A stretch of 64,000 bases of DNA from Diphasiastrum complanatum (Eukaryota; Streptophyta; Lycopodiopsida; Lycopodiales; Lycopodiaceae), in NCBI GenBank assembly GCA_029204225.1, contig CM055098.1, forward strand, positions 55,064,282 through 55,128,281, written 5' to 3'. A program made the position numbers and the translations under genes. Below are positions 1-10,860 of the stretch, piece after piece. Numbering within the stretch: the first letter of the stretch is position 1; every line of letters begins with the position of its first letter. A model generated the notes under the pieces. It was not told the origin of the DNA. It searched no databases and saw nothing but the letters and a program-made list of their open reading frames with translations.

Positions 1-1706
1 AAAGCCTGTTATAAAAGGTTCTTAAAGGAACACATACAACCCTTTTTATTTTGTTTTGCAACTCTAATTTCAAAAAAATTGCTGTTGAGAAGTATAAAGA
101 AAACACTTGCTAAGGAAATCATGTTGCAAGTGGAAATCAACTCCACTAATTATGCTTATTTTATTTCTCATGAGGAGCCGAAGGATGTATATGATGCACT
201 CAACTCGAAGGAATGGTACCTTGCCATGAAGGAGGAATATGATGCTTTGATGTCCAATAAGACATGGGAGCTTGTGGATCTTCCATCCAACAAGCACATC
301 ATTGGTTGCAAGTGGATTTTTCGAGTCAAGTATAATCAAGATGGCACAATCAACAAGTACAAGGCTAGGCTTTGTGCTATAGGTTTTGCTCAAGTTTATG
401 AACTTGATAATGAGGAGACCTTTGCCCCAGTTGCAAAGATGGTATCAATTAGAATCATAATTTCTCTTGCTTGTTTTTTCAATTGGCAAGATGTCTCTAA
501 TGCATTTCTAAATGGGTATCTAGAAGAAGAGATTTATATGGATCAGCCCATTGGGTTCGTTTATGACAAAGACAAAGTTTGCTTGCTCTTCAAAAGTCTA
601 TATGGACTAAAGCAAGCTCCAAGGTCATGGTATTCTTGACTTAACACCTTTCTTGAGTCACTAGGATTTAATCCTAGTAACTATGATCCTTCCTTATATG
701 TCAAGTTTTTTGATAAAGATATTGTCATTCTTCTTATTTATGTTGATGATATCATTTTGACAAGAAGTTGTATCAAGTTAGTTGAGGAAACCAAGATTGC
801 ACTTGGAAAAGAGTTCAAGATGCAAGATCTTAGAAAATTTCACTATATTCTAGGATTAGAGATTGACTTTCTTAAAAATAAAGCTTTTGTATGTCAATCC
901 AAGTATGCTCTTTCAATGTTAAAGAAGTTCAATATGTTGAATTGTAAGAGTATAGAAACACCTATGGAGCAAAATGTAAAAGATTCTAACAAAGGTGATG
1001 AAAGATCCTTCGTGGACATCACACCTTTTAGAAGCCTTATAGGCTCCTTAATTTGGCTCACAATAACTAGACCTGACATAAGCTTTAGTGTTCATAAGTT
1101 GAGCCAGGCTATGCAAAATTCTACTATCTATCATTGGAAAATGGCCAAGAGAGTGCTTAGATATATATCTTCAACTTTTGATTTTGTTTTATTGTATAAA
1201 AATGAAGATCTTTCTATTATTGGTTATTCTGACTCGGATTTTGCAAGTGATAGAGCAGATCGAAAATCTACAAGTGCTTGTGTTATATATCTTGGAGGAC
1301 ACTTGATATCTTGTTATTTCCAAAAAAACAAGATACTATATCACTCTCATCATGTAAAGTTGAGTACAAGGCACTCACTACAACAACAAAGGAAGTGCTT
1401 TGGATCAAGAGGTTACTAGTGGAACTAAAGATAATCTTGGAAGAGGATCTACTTATGATCATGTGTGACAACATTTCAGCCCAAGCCCATGCCAACAACC
1501 CAATATTCCATGCAAGGAGCAAGCATATCAAAGTTGCACATCACTTCATGAGAGAGAAGCTCATTGGAGGGAAAATCTACTTGGAGCACATTGACACATC
1601 ATCTTGTATTGTTGATATGCTCACCAAACCTTTGAGCAAGAGTTCCTTCATCAAGCATAGAGCCAATCTTGGAGTTATACCAAGATCAATGTTCAAATCA
1701 ATATAG
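1..1706 (+). mobile_element. Copia-type pol fossil: reverse transcriptase and RNase H (left end outside window)
   Basis: This is the 3' half of a Ty1/Copia polyprotein, cut by the window's left edge. Readable in order are the conserved start of the reverse transcriptase (a WxxAMKEEYDALMSNKTWELV-like block near 215-285), the KWIFRVKY and KARL blocks (about 310-370), the QDVSNAFLNG block (about 487-515), the YVDD catalytic motif near 739-750, and the RNase H end with TRPDISF (about 1068-1090) and the D-x-N-S/A-x-A block near 1468-1490. It is followed directly by a purine-rich tract (1711-1723) and an LTR, so it is the natural 3' end of an element. The copy is broken in a few places and is a fossil. 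The Copia assignment is secure from the RT and RNase H blocks; lineage within Copia was not determined. Confidence 0.93.
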
Positions 1707-1723
1707 ATTATTTTTAGGAGGAG

Positions 1724-2519
1724 TGTTAAAATTGGAAAAACAAATCCATATTGATTTTTTGGCTTGCTACAAATGTTGTACCATGCAAGTATGTAGCTCA
1801 TAAATGCAAAATGCCAAGTTTGGCCTACATAGAACTCGAGCTACATGGTTATGTAATGTCTAGATTGAATAATACAATTTGCATATAGTTTGTAGACATA
1901 AAATTAGCAAAGTCATGCTTGTAGAAACTCATGGCAATTCACATGCATTAATTGTAAGTGATCCATAGTGACATGCAAGGCATGCACAAAGTGTAATGGA
2001 CACATGCATGATGATTTGTACTTTGTTAGTTAGAACTAGCACACTTGTAAAAAGTTGGTAGAATTTCATGCATGGCAAGTGACAAATGTCACATAGATTC
2101 TAGATGTCACTTTAGTTGTCATTTTGGAATGGATAGATGTGGTTTTACCTTGAGCTACCTCAAACTCCATATATATGTGTAGCTCTCCTCACAATCAATG
2201 ATGAAGAACCAAAGTTTTGTAGCTACCTCATGCCATTTTGGATCTAAACTATTTTGCTTGTTATCTCTCTATCTTTCTCTCTCTCTAACTCATGTTGAAG
2301 ATAATGCTTATACACTGAAATCTTGTACTCTTACTCATTATTGATTAGTTGCTATCATATTCTGATGCTTAGCATGCTAGATTGTGGTTAAGTCATTTCT
2401 TCTGAACTAGACCTTGCTAAACAATCTAGAATCAGGTTACTGTGCTAATCACAAAGCTTAATAAGATCCATCATACTTGTGGACATTCCCCACATGTGTG
2501 AATTCTGGAAATTTTGTCA
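1724..2519 (+). repeat. 3' LTR of the left-edge Copia element
   Basis: The LTR begins TGTTAAAATTGG right after a purine tract and is repeated almost exactly at the right edge (63857-64000, about three differences in the 144 shared bases) and as a more diverged copy at 23954-24711. The right boundary is uncertain. Similarity with the solo copy stops at about 2485, but a CA followed by AAAAG (2520-2524) just before gag sequence makes 2519 the better end for this copy. The last 200 bp contain a CT-rich stretch typical of the U5/R region of plant LTRs. Confidence 0.85.
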
Positions 2520-2770
2520 AAAAGTGCTCAAAGCTATGTGCTTAAAGTAAAGGACCATAATAGAGAGCTAACATGCATTGAAGAGCCCATCAATCAAGGA
2601 GAGCTAGTTTAAGTAGTCTCGAATGGACTTAATGAAGGTCATTCCAATCTTGTTCAATCCTATGCAACTCAAGAAAATATTCCTTCTATGGAGAGAGCCT
2701 ACAAGGAGTCGTTGTGGCCAAGGAGAGTAGGCAAGCTAATGTATTGTCTAGATTTGGAAAACTCTCTGTC
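2520..2770 (+). mobile_element. Copia gag relic interrupted by two LTR insertions
   Basis: Starting at about 2520 the sequence encodes a piece of Copia gag that matches, by eye, the middle of the gag at 61180 (the SAQ-YVL-K-NREL and GELVQ-ILNGL-NLVQS blocks). The LTR above sits on its left side and a different LTR (2771) cuts it on the right, so this older Copia element received at least two later insertions. It is broken and a fossil. Confidence 0.7.
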
Positions 2771-3306
2771 TGTGAAAATATTGTAAAATTAAAATAATAT
2801 TAAACTTAGAGATTCAAGTTTTGGGGTTTGTCCAAACTTGAGGTAGACTAGTCTAGTAACTTTCCAATTAGAATCAAGTTAGATTTTAGTCTTCATAGTG
2901 ATGTGTAGGTCTGGAACCTATCAAGAAGCATTTGAGGCTACTCTTGTAGGTCAAAGGATTCTCAAAAAGAGAGATTCTCAAGTCTTATTCATTTCTCTTT
3001 TTGTCATCTAGTAGAGAGGTAGAGGCAATGTGGCATCTAGGTTGTTCTCTCTCTCTCCACGAGTTCTAGAAGGCCTCTTGTATTATAAATAAGGTGGCTT
3101 TGTACCTCAAGAGACACTTCTTCCATTTGATCCATTTGAGGTGTAATGATAGTTAGATTGTGATGAATGCTCTTGCCTTCATGCTAACTAGCTTGCCAAT
3201 GTTTTCCATCTCATTGTTTTTGGAATAGAAGCTAGTTTAGTGGGAAATCATTCATTCTCTTGATCCTTTGTACTTGCAGCTGGTTCACACGTGTGAAAAG
3301 TTCTCA
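2771..3306 (+). repeat. 5' LTR of second Copia element
   Basis: This putative LTR starts TGTGAAAATATTG and ends in TCA immediately before a primer-binding site at 3307. A TATA-like box (TATTATAAATAAGG, about 3080-3094) lies about 220 bp before the end, in the position expected for the LTR promoter. No second copy of this LTR was found in the window, so the left boundary is inferred from the TG start and from where the gag relic stops. Confidence 0.7.
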
Positions 3307-3318
3307 TGGTATCAGAGC
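3307..3318 (+). promoter_or_regulatory. Primer-binding site (initiator tRNA-Met type)
   Basis: TGGTATCAGAGC is the complement of the 3' end of initiator methionyl tRNA, the usual minus-strand primer of plant Copia elements. It directly follows the LTR end and fixes the element's orientation as plus. The same 12-mer recurs at 49289-49300. Confidence 0.92.
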
Positions 3319-5288
3319 TTTATAGGAGAATACACATCTAATCATTGCTTTGTCAAATGGAATGACTTCTCATCATGTTGGTGAAATTTTGCCTCTTACT
3401 AGCACTCGATTTTGAGCTAATTAGATCCACTCTCATCATCACTTATTAATGTATCTTTTTCTCTGATTTCAAAGTTGTACGGCCTACTGTAGCAGCACGT
3501 GTGAGGCCTCTAATCAAGATAGAGTGGGGGCTATGTTACTTCTCATCTTTTCCATCCATGTTGCATATGAATGGAAAGCTAATCAAGTGTAGATTGTGAT
3601 GCAAGTGACCTCAAGAGGATTGGTGGATCCTAAGGAGAGTTCTTTGCATTCAAAGTGAGGCATATTGAAGAAGAAAAACAGAGTTTTACATGCTTGAAGG
3701 CTATACTATCAAAGATCCTTTATTGGAGGAGTCAAAATAACAAATTTTGACTATTTTTCAATTTTCTTCAATCTAAGAAGCATTGTTTGGATCTATGATC
3801 CTATGAATGGATGAAACTTTATAAATGATAAATCTGACTTTTTTAAGCTATTTCACACGTGTGAACTCAGATTTACTTCATCCACTTTTGCTTTGAAAAA
3901 TAAAGTGCAAATTTTGACTAGCACCTAAAAATTGTCATTTTTGGCCTTCATTGAGTTCTCAATCATTTGTTACTTGATTCCAAGTGATCAATAGTTTACA
4001 TTTGATTAGTTTTGAACCTCTGAAAACATTCATTTAGTAAGCCAAAATCAATTCTCTAGGCATGACTTCAATGGGATCTTATCTATTAGAACAAAGTGAG
4101 AGACTCACTTCTACAAATTATGGTACATGGAAAGTGAGGATAGAATCCATTCTTGTACTTCAAGATCTAATAGATATAGTGAATGGGAATGAGGAGGAGC
4201 CTACTAATCCTCAAGAAATTCCCAAATTCAAGAAAAAAGCACATGTTGCTCTTCATGTTTTGAAGCTAAATGTCTCTAATGAAGTTCTAAGAGTGATTAG
4301 TCCTTGTGTCAATGCTCAAGAAGCATGGAGTACTCTTCAATCCATTTATGAGTCTAAAAAAACTTCAAGAGTCCTTACTCTAAGAAATATGATTTTTCAA
4401 AGTTTTCAAAGAAAGGATGAAAGTGCTTCATCCTACGTTTCTAGAGTCAAGAATCTCCATAAAGATCTTTGTTGCATAGATGATTCTATCAAATCCAAAG
4501 AAATTGTTCAAGTTATTTTGAATGGATTAAGTGAGGATTTTTATACCGTTGTTCAATCTTATGCCATTAAAAAGGATTACCCTCTTTAGAAGCCTTACAA
4601 GGAGTCTTGATAGCCGAGGAGCATAGGCATCAAACTCGAGTGGCAAGATTTGAGAGATTGTTTCTCAAGGATGGAGGAAGTGATCAAGCACTCTTCACCA
4701 AATCCAAGGAGAAGAGAAAAGACAAGAAGAATGGCAAGAGCTCCAAGGACAACACAAAAGCAATGGAGAAGACATCCGAGGAGGAACCAAGCTCATCCAA
4801 TGTGAAGAAGAACAAGTACAAGGTTACTTGTTTCTCATGTGGCAAAAAGGGGCATTTTGCCTCCCAATGCTACAAAAGGAAAAAGCAAGCCAACATCACT
4901 TGTGAAGATGAATCTCCTTGTGACAAAGAAGATTCACTTATGATTTTAACTTTTCGTCTTCCTCTTTCAAGCATTCTAATGTATGGTGGCTAGATAGTGG
5001 TGCCTCATCCCACATGAGTAGTGATAAAAATTCTTTTTGTAATTTTCTACCATACAAAGGATCTAGAAGTTGTATCTATACTAAAAATGATGAGGAATGT
5101 ATGACAGAAGGCATAGGAAGCATATCTCTAGATAAGCTTGATCTCAATGATGTGCTCTATGTTCCTAGTTAGACTGAAAATCTAATAAGTGTAGGCCAAC
5201 TCAATGATAATGGTCTACAAGTAGAATTTAAATATGGTACTTGCTTGATCACAAAAGATGATGATATAATAACATCATGTTCTCGTTT
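3319..5288 (+). mobile_element. Second Copia element: leader, gag and protease (fossil)
   Basis: After an approximately 740-bp AT-rich leader (3319-4061), gag begins at 4062 (MTSMGSYLLEQSERLTSTNY). It carries the UBN2/retrotran-gag block around 4120-4590, a lysine-rich linker (4690-4830) and a CCHC zinc knuckle CFSCGKKGHFASQC (about 4831-4872). The aspartic protease block follows (LDSGASSHMSS, about 4990-5025) with the DVLYVPS motif near 5150-5170. Sequence resembling this element stops at 5288, where a minus-strand LTR element begins. Integrase, RT and a 3' LTR of this element are not seen in the window. The copy is broken in a few places. Confidence 0.88.
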
Positions 5289-5678
5289 TGGCCACTTGGA
5301 CAAAACCTTCTATTTTGAGCACTTTTGGTCCATTTTCCTTCTATATGGAGATCTACTTGAAAATCTTCTAGAAGTCAAAATTCATCTACTTCAGCTTATT
5401 CCACACATGTGAGTTGTCCTCTACACATGGGATGTGACACCTAACCAGAGGATGTGGCTCATGCAAGCAATAGATTGATGCCATGTGTCATATGTCTAGA
5501 AAACTAGTTTTTGGCCTTTTTAGCCACTAGAACTTGAATTAAATCATATGTACAGCCTATATGATTATGGTACATGACAAGTACACTATTTTCACACGTG
5601 GGAACAGGCTCCACACATGTGTGTTTATCTATATACAAGATTTTTGGCCTCTACCAAGCTTATTTTTGCATTTTCACA
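5289..5678 (-). repeat. 3' LTR (minus orientation)
   Basis: This copy has TG...CA termini on the plus strand and is nearly identical to 9197-9586. It abuts Copia protease sequence on the left and the purine tract CTCCTCCTC (plus strand) on the right. Confidence 0.9.
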
Positions 5679-6120
5679 CTCCTCCTCAAAAATCTAGCTT
5701 GGTAAATCTTGCTTGATGGAAAACATGATGATCTTGAACTTGACTTCATGGGCTGAATTGGTCTTTGCTGGTTCAAAAGGTGTGAAGATCAGCCAATGAG
5801 CTTGATGTTGATCTGAAATCACCATATCCATGATAGTGCATCTTTGATGTTGACATCTTTGATAAAATTGAGACCTTTGCACCATCCTAGCATCTTCGAA
5901 ATTGATTCCTTCCAAATTTCATGTAGATGCTTGACTTTGAGGCTTGCTCCTTCTTCATGTGCATGCTCCTCCATGAGAAAATATAGATTTCTTCTTGACT
6001 TATTAGGATCACAAAGATCTAACATCATGTTACCATGATCTAGAGAATTAGACTTATCCAAATTGGCAAGACTATGCATGCTATAATAACAAAGTGTTTG
6101 CATCATATCTTCATGCTTGT

Positions 6121-7551
6121 TTACCATGCTAATCTCAGATCCAATGAGGCTAAATACTTCATTATGGAGATAAGTGTCTTTAGAAGAGCATACATTTGAT
6201 GAAATAACCATTTGCCTTCTAATTGATTTAAAATCAATTTCAACCTCTTAAGAACATAATCTATGTTCTCAAGAGAGACTTCATACTCAACTAGTATGGC
6301 TTTACTCCAATTTGGAGATGCAATGATCTCACTAAAGCAAATTGATTTATCAAATGACATAAGAGAAGTAAGTATGAGATGTATACCACATGAGATATGC
6401 TCCTCTTTCCCTTGAGATGTGAGCCACATGGAATCAACCATATTTCTTGAGTTTCTTTTTGGAATCACAACTTGAGAAGATCTCTCCTCCTCAATCCTTG
6501 GCACACTTGAACCTTGAGATGATTGTTTAAGATCCTCCTCATGGTGCTCCTTCTTGATGGAAATCCGGGACCTCCATGTCTCATAATGATCACAACAACT
6601 ATGACCACACAATATGCACTTCCTATGATTATCAAAATTACTTATGCTAGAAACATAAGTCCAAAAATCACCACAACTTGGCATGATTTTTCTAATATTG
6701 AAATAAAAAGGTATTTCCACCTCAATAAGGCTAACTACTTGCTTATGGATATAAGTGTCCACTTTGGATGCTTCACTTATTCTCATAAGAAGTTTACAAC
6801 TTGCCTTTAAGATTGAAAATTTACAATTTTCATCTTTATGAATGAACACATCATTCATGATCTTATTGAAAAAAGATCCTACATTATGAAGATATTTCCA
6901 TTTCCTTGACTTCATAACTAATGTAAGCTTACAAGGAAAACATATTTTGCTATCTTTTAAGGCATCACACTCAACTAGTATTGCCTTAATCCACCTTTGA
7001 GATACAAAAATCTCTTCAAAGCAAAATGGTTCTTCATAAGTTGACATGAGAGCATAAATCAAACTATTTTCATTTTGTGATTGCTCCTTATTCTTCATTG
7101 ATTTCTCTTGGATAATAACAATAAGTTTGAACTTGTCCAAAGTTCCAAGCAAAATACTTTCCAAGGACATAAAATAAATCCAAGTTACTTTCATGAAAGT
7201 GACATCTATCTTTGCATCTTGAACCAAACAATGCACTTCCAAATAAAAAATTGCAAAAGATTTGACATGTGTTGTGATGGACTCTTGAAGACAAATCTTG
7301 CAAGTCCTTGTGAGACTCCAAGCCTCATTCACCTTTCCACAAAGGAAACACCTTTCCTTGGACTTGTCCTTCTTGTATTTGCATTTTGAACTTGAAGCTC
7401 CACCCTTCACCTCGGCCCCCTTGCTTTGGTTCTCCTTGGATGGACTGGTCTTCTTTTTGTAGCATCTTGAGAAAAAATATCCTCCCTTGCCACAAAGGTT
7501 GCACTCAGGATCCTTTCTTTCCTTCAATAGAATGCCACCTATTGATGCCAT
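6121..7551 (-). mobile_element. Internal reading frame of the minus-strand element (gag/RT-derived, degenerate)
   Basis: This is a 476-codon open frame inside the LTR pair. The first 80 residues carry CNLCGKGGYFFSRCYKKK and CFLCGK, which resemble the CCHC knuckle of Copia gag. Residues about 160-270 and about 370-470 each contain a block like the N-terminus of Copia RT (F-x-E-I-x5-W-x-KAILVE), that is, the domain is present twice. The family relationship is visible, but no function as a protein should be assumed; treat it as part of a fossil. Confidence 0.6.
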
Positions 7552-9196
7552 GTGAATGAAAACCTGTGATATGATTCTACAAATGTAATTTGTGCTTTCA
7601 AGAGACTAGATTTGAACATCTTCAACAATCTAGAAGGATCGACAAAAGATCTAGCTCACAAACCTAAGAATCAATCTTCACAGTAATGACTAGTCACTTG
7701 GAAACTTTGCTTTGATCACTAAGACAAAAGCACACAATCTTTGAATCAAATCACTAAAGAAATCAGATCCAATCTCCTATTGGACTCATCAAATACCAAT
7801 GACTCTTTCTTTTGAAAGTTGAAATGGATATGAAAAAGATTTGACACCTAGATTTTCCTTTTCACTTGACTAATTCTCTCAACACTTGAGATTCTTGAAT
7901 AAAAGACGGGTTTTGTTTCAAATACATGAAAATCAAACTTAATCATTTCTTTTGGACTCACTCTTGACCCAAATAATCTCACACTTGAGATTTAGAATGA
8001 ATTTGATTTGATTTGACAACAAACTATACCACCAATTTTTCACAAAGCTTAAAAAATTAGAGAACTAGATATTCACAAAGATCTCAACCATGCATGAATA
8101 CTCAAATATGGACTCCTCCTCATTCTAGACATCCAATGGGATCTCAAATTGACCCTCACACTCTTACAAAGAAAGTTGAATAAAACTAATTTGAGTTTCA
8201 TACATACTATGTCAAATTTTGATCAATAAATTGATTCAATCACCCCTATTGGATTCCACCAATTACTCTACCTCTTAAGACTTGGAATGAATTCAAAATC
8301 AAAAGTGGTGATTTTTCTCAATAAGATGTTGTGCTTCAAAGAGCTAATGCCACTTAGAAAGATCTGATCACCTAGGAAGAGACAAACTCTCCACCAATAA
8401 CAACACATATTGAGCTTCTAGATCTTGCCCTCTACAAAGGAAGGAACTCTTAGAAAATTGGATCTCTCTCTACACATTTGTCGTAGACACCTTAATGAAT
8501 CTTTTCAAACCTTAAAATCACTCAAACAAATTGAGTAGGGTTGAACAATGTGACTTGGATCTCAATCTCTTTTCTAGAACTCTCAATTGAAGCCACTCTA
8601 TGTCAAATTCTACAAAAGATTTGCATAGATGCTCTATATGCACTAGAAACTCTCAAAGGTTTCACTTGGAGGAGAGATCCAAGGATGTTTTCTAGCAAAT
8701 TGATGCTTCTAAACTTGACCCTATCACTCTTGAACAAATCTAGAGTGATGGTACAGTGGATTTCAACCTCTCACCTTGCATATCACTCCTTAATCTATGA
8801 TTTTTAGCAAAATCTCTCTTAACTTACTTGATCTATCAATCTACTTTAGATTAAGATCAATCTAGATGAATTCTAGACACAAAATCCTAACAAGAACAAT
8901 CATTAATTGAAGGTAAGTGTACTTTATGGTTTCAAACATGTGAAACATTGTTTGAGTATGGACTCCTACCTGAAAATCAAGTACACACTGATAGAACCTC
9001 AAAACAATCAAAACAAATGTAGACAAATGGAGAGAATCACTCAAAATTGCTTCCAAAACCAAGATTGGTGTCTCACACTGATTATGGCCAAATTTGGCTC
9101 TGTATATACAATAAGTGAGAGCTCGTGGTATTGATCATCCCTTTGATCCCACATGTGTGAAGGTGCTTTGTCATATGATGATTCATCATGCAAAAT
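7552..9196 (-). other. AT-rich leader of the minus-strand element, no gene seen
   Basis: About 1.6 kb lies between the 5' LTR (9197-9586) and the internal frame. It has no frame with recognisable similarity and no obvious primer-binding 12-mer. It is rich in CTTGA/TTTGAA-like words but has no clear tandem repeat. Confidence 0.55.
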
Positions 9197-9586
9197 TGAC
9201 ACTTGGACAAAACCTTCTATTTTGAGCACTTTTGGTCCATTTTCCTTCTATATGGAGATCTACTTGAAAATCTTCTAGAAGTCAAAATTCGTCTACTTCA
9301 GCTTATTCCACACATGTGAGTTGTCCTCTACACATGGGATGTGACACCTAACCAAAGGATGTGGCTCATGCAAGCAATAGATTGATGCCATGTGTCATAT
9401 GTCTAGAAAACTAGTTTTTGGCCTTTTTAGCCACTAGAACTTGAATTAAATCATATGTACAACCTATATGATTATGGTACATGACAAATACACTATTTTC
9501 ACACGTGGGAACAAGCTCCACACATGTGTGTTTATCTATATACAAGATTTTTGGCCTCTACCAAGCTTATTTTTGCATTTTTCACA
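9197..9586 (-). repeat. 5' LTR (minus orientation)
   Basis: This is the direct repeat partner of 5289-5678. It abuts Gypsy integrase sequence on its right side (9587), whereas the partner abuts Copia protease on its left. The five-base flanks do not match. Confidence 0.9.
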
Positions 9587-10112
9587 GATAGCATAAGAAG
9601 TGCCCAAGACAGGGCAAGGCACTATGCTGATCTATCTCTGAAGCACAAGGTATTCATGGTCAACGACTGGGTGTTTTTGAGAGTCTCTAGTCACTCTAGG
9701 GGCTTGAAAACTGGTAAGTGTGCAAAGTTGGCACCTAGGTATTGCGGTCCTTTTAAGATTATCCAAGTGATAAACAAGGTTGCGTACAAACTAGACCTTC
9801 CAACTAACATTGGAATTCATCATGTTTTCCACGTTAGTAAGTTAAAACCCTCATTAGGGGTTGGGGAGATCCTACTCCCTATGGAAGATCTAGTGGAACT
9901 TCTTCATGATGAGTCTGTGAGTGGACCACTTGAACTCGAGGCGATTGTTAATAGCTGGCAGAAGACTCTATGGAGTAGAGTGCTTCGGGAATTTTTAGTC
10001 AGGTGGAGGGGCAAATCAGAAGAGGAAGATACCTGGGAAAAGGAGGTTGATCTCCAGAAGAATTTTCCAAATTTTTTCCTACAAGAAAAAATTTAAGTTT
10101 AGGGGGAAGGAA
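9587..10112 (+). mobile_element. Ty3/Gypsy integrase C-terminus with chromodomain (fossil end)
   Basis: The frame ending at 10096 reads through the C-terminal part of a Gypsy integrase: a QDRARHYAD-like helix, then VNDWVFLR, the GPF-I region, and VFHVSKLKP. A chromodomain-like tail follows (FLVRWRGKSEEEDTWE, about 9990-10045). Integrase plus chromodomain marks a chromovirus-type Gypsy element. A purine tract (AGGGGGAAGG) follows the frame and leads into an LTR. Only this end is present; the left part is replaced by the minus-strand LTR element. Confidence 0.9.
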
Positions 10113-10200
10113 TGTTACATACCTATGTAACTAGCAGTACTTTAGACTCGGGAAATATACAAAGGGAAGGAATGTTACATACCTATGTAACTAGCAGTAT
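10101..10200 (+). repeat. 60-bp tandem duplication across the purine tract/LTR junction
   Basis: The words GGGAAGGAATGTTACATACC and CTATGTAACTAGCAGTA occur twice, offset by exactly 60 bp. The duplicated unit spans the end of the internal region and the start of the LTR. Confidence 0.85.
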
Positions 10201-10860
10201 TTCAGACCCCTATTAGTCCATTTAGTGTTGGGGGCTACATGGCAAGTTACCCTTAGGATAAGGGTATATACCCTTGGATAAGGACAAGCAAGTGACTATA
10301 CCTTAGTCAGAGGGTGGAGTCATGCGACCCTTGGATAAGGGTTACCCTTAGGATTAAGGGTAGGTATCTTAGATAAAGGTACTTATGTCCTTGATTAAGG
10401 GCAGGTAGGTGTCTATGCCTTGGATGAAGGTATGGAACCTAGAAAGGTCTTAGAAAGTCATTGGATGACTATATTTTTAAACCTTGGGCCTCAACCTTGA
10501 ACCATATCACTTTATTGGTCTTGGACCGAAGTATACAAACACAACTTGGGAAATGGGTCCTAGTAGAAGGGCGCCCTCCTAAAGGGTCCATTGAGTTTCA
10601 ACTTCCACAAGAATAGTAATCAAAGAGTCATAAGTTAGGGAAGATGTCTGATGACCTTCCATAAGCCTATGAAGCTCTTGAACTCCTGTAGGCCTCTCTG
10701 TTTCTCATTGGATGTGCATGGAACTCCATAGTGTATTGGAGAGAACTAAATGCCATCTATATAAGAGGAGTAGGGCGCCCATTGGGAGGGAGAGAGATCT
10801 CTTTTGTTTACCTTGCTTATGCTCTAGTGTGGTTACTAGTGTGTAACGAATAGGCTAGCA
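10113..10860 (+). repeat. 3' LTR of the chromovirus-type Gypsy element
   Basis: The repeat starts TGTTACATACC after the purine tract and probably ends TAGCA at 10860. It contains TATA-like ATATAAGAGG near 10758-10767. The right end is an estimate because no second copy is present. The purine tract and first 28 bases of the LTR are tandemly doubled with a period of 60 bp (10101-10140 and 10161-10200). Confidence 0.65.

Larger units (their letters stand above)
5289..9586 (-). mobile_element. Minus-strand non-autonomous LTR element with two near-identical LTRs
   Basis: Two 390-bp direct repeats (5289-5678 and 9197-9586) bound an internal region. In the minus orientation a GAGGAGGAG purine tract abuts the LTR at 5678, giving a 3' LTR at 5289-5678 and a 5' LTR at 9197-9586. 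The LTRs differ at five internal sites, all transitions, plus a few bases at the edges, so the insertion is fairly recent. The long minus-strand frame at 6121-7551 begins MASIGG like Copia gags, then shows two cysteine-rich knuckle-like motifs and two diverged copies of a block resembling the start of Copia RT. No complete gag, protease, integrase or RT catalytic core is seen, so it looks like a degenerate, non-autonomous Copia relative. No clear primer-binding site was found next to the 5' LTR. Confidence 0.85.
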
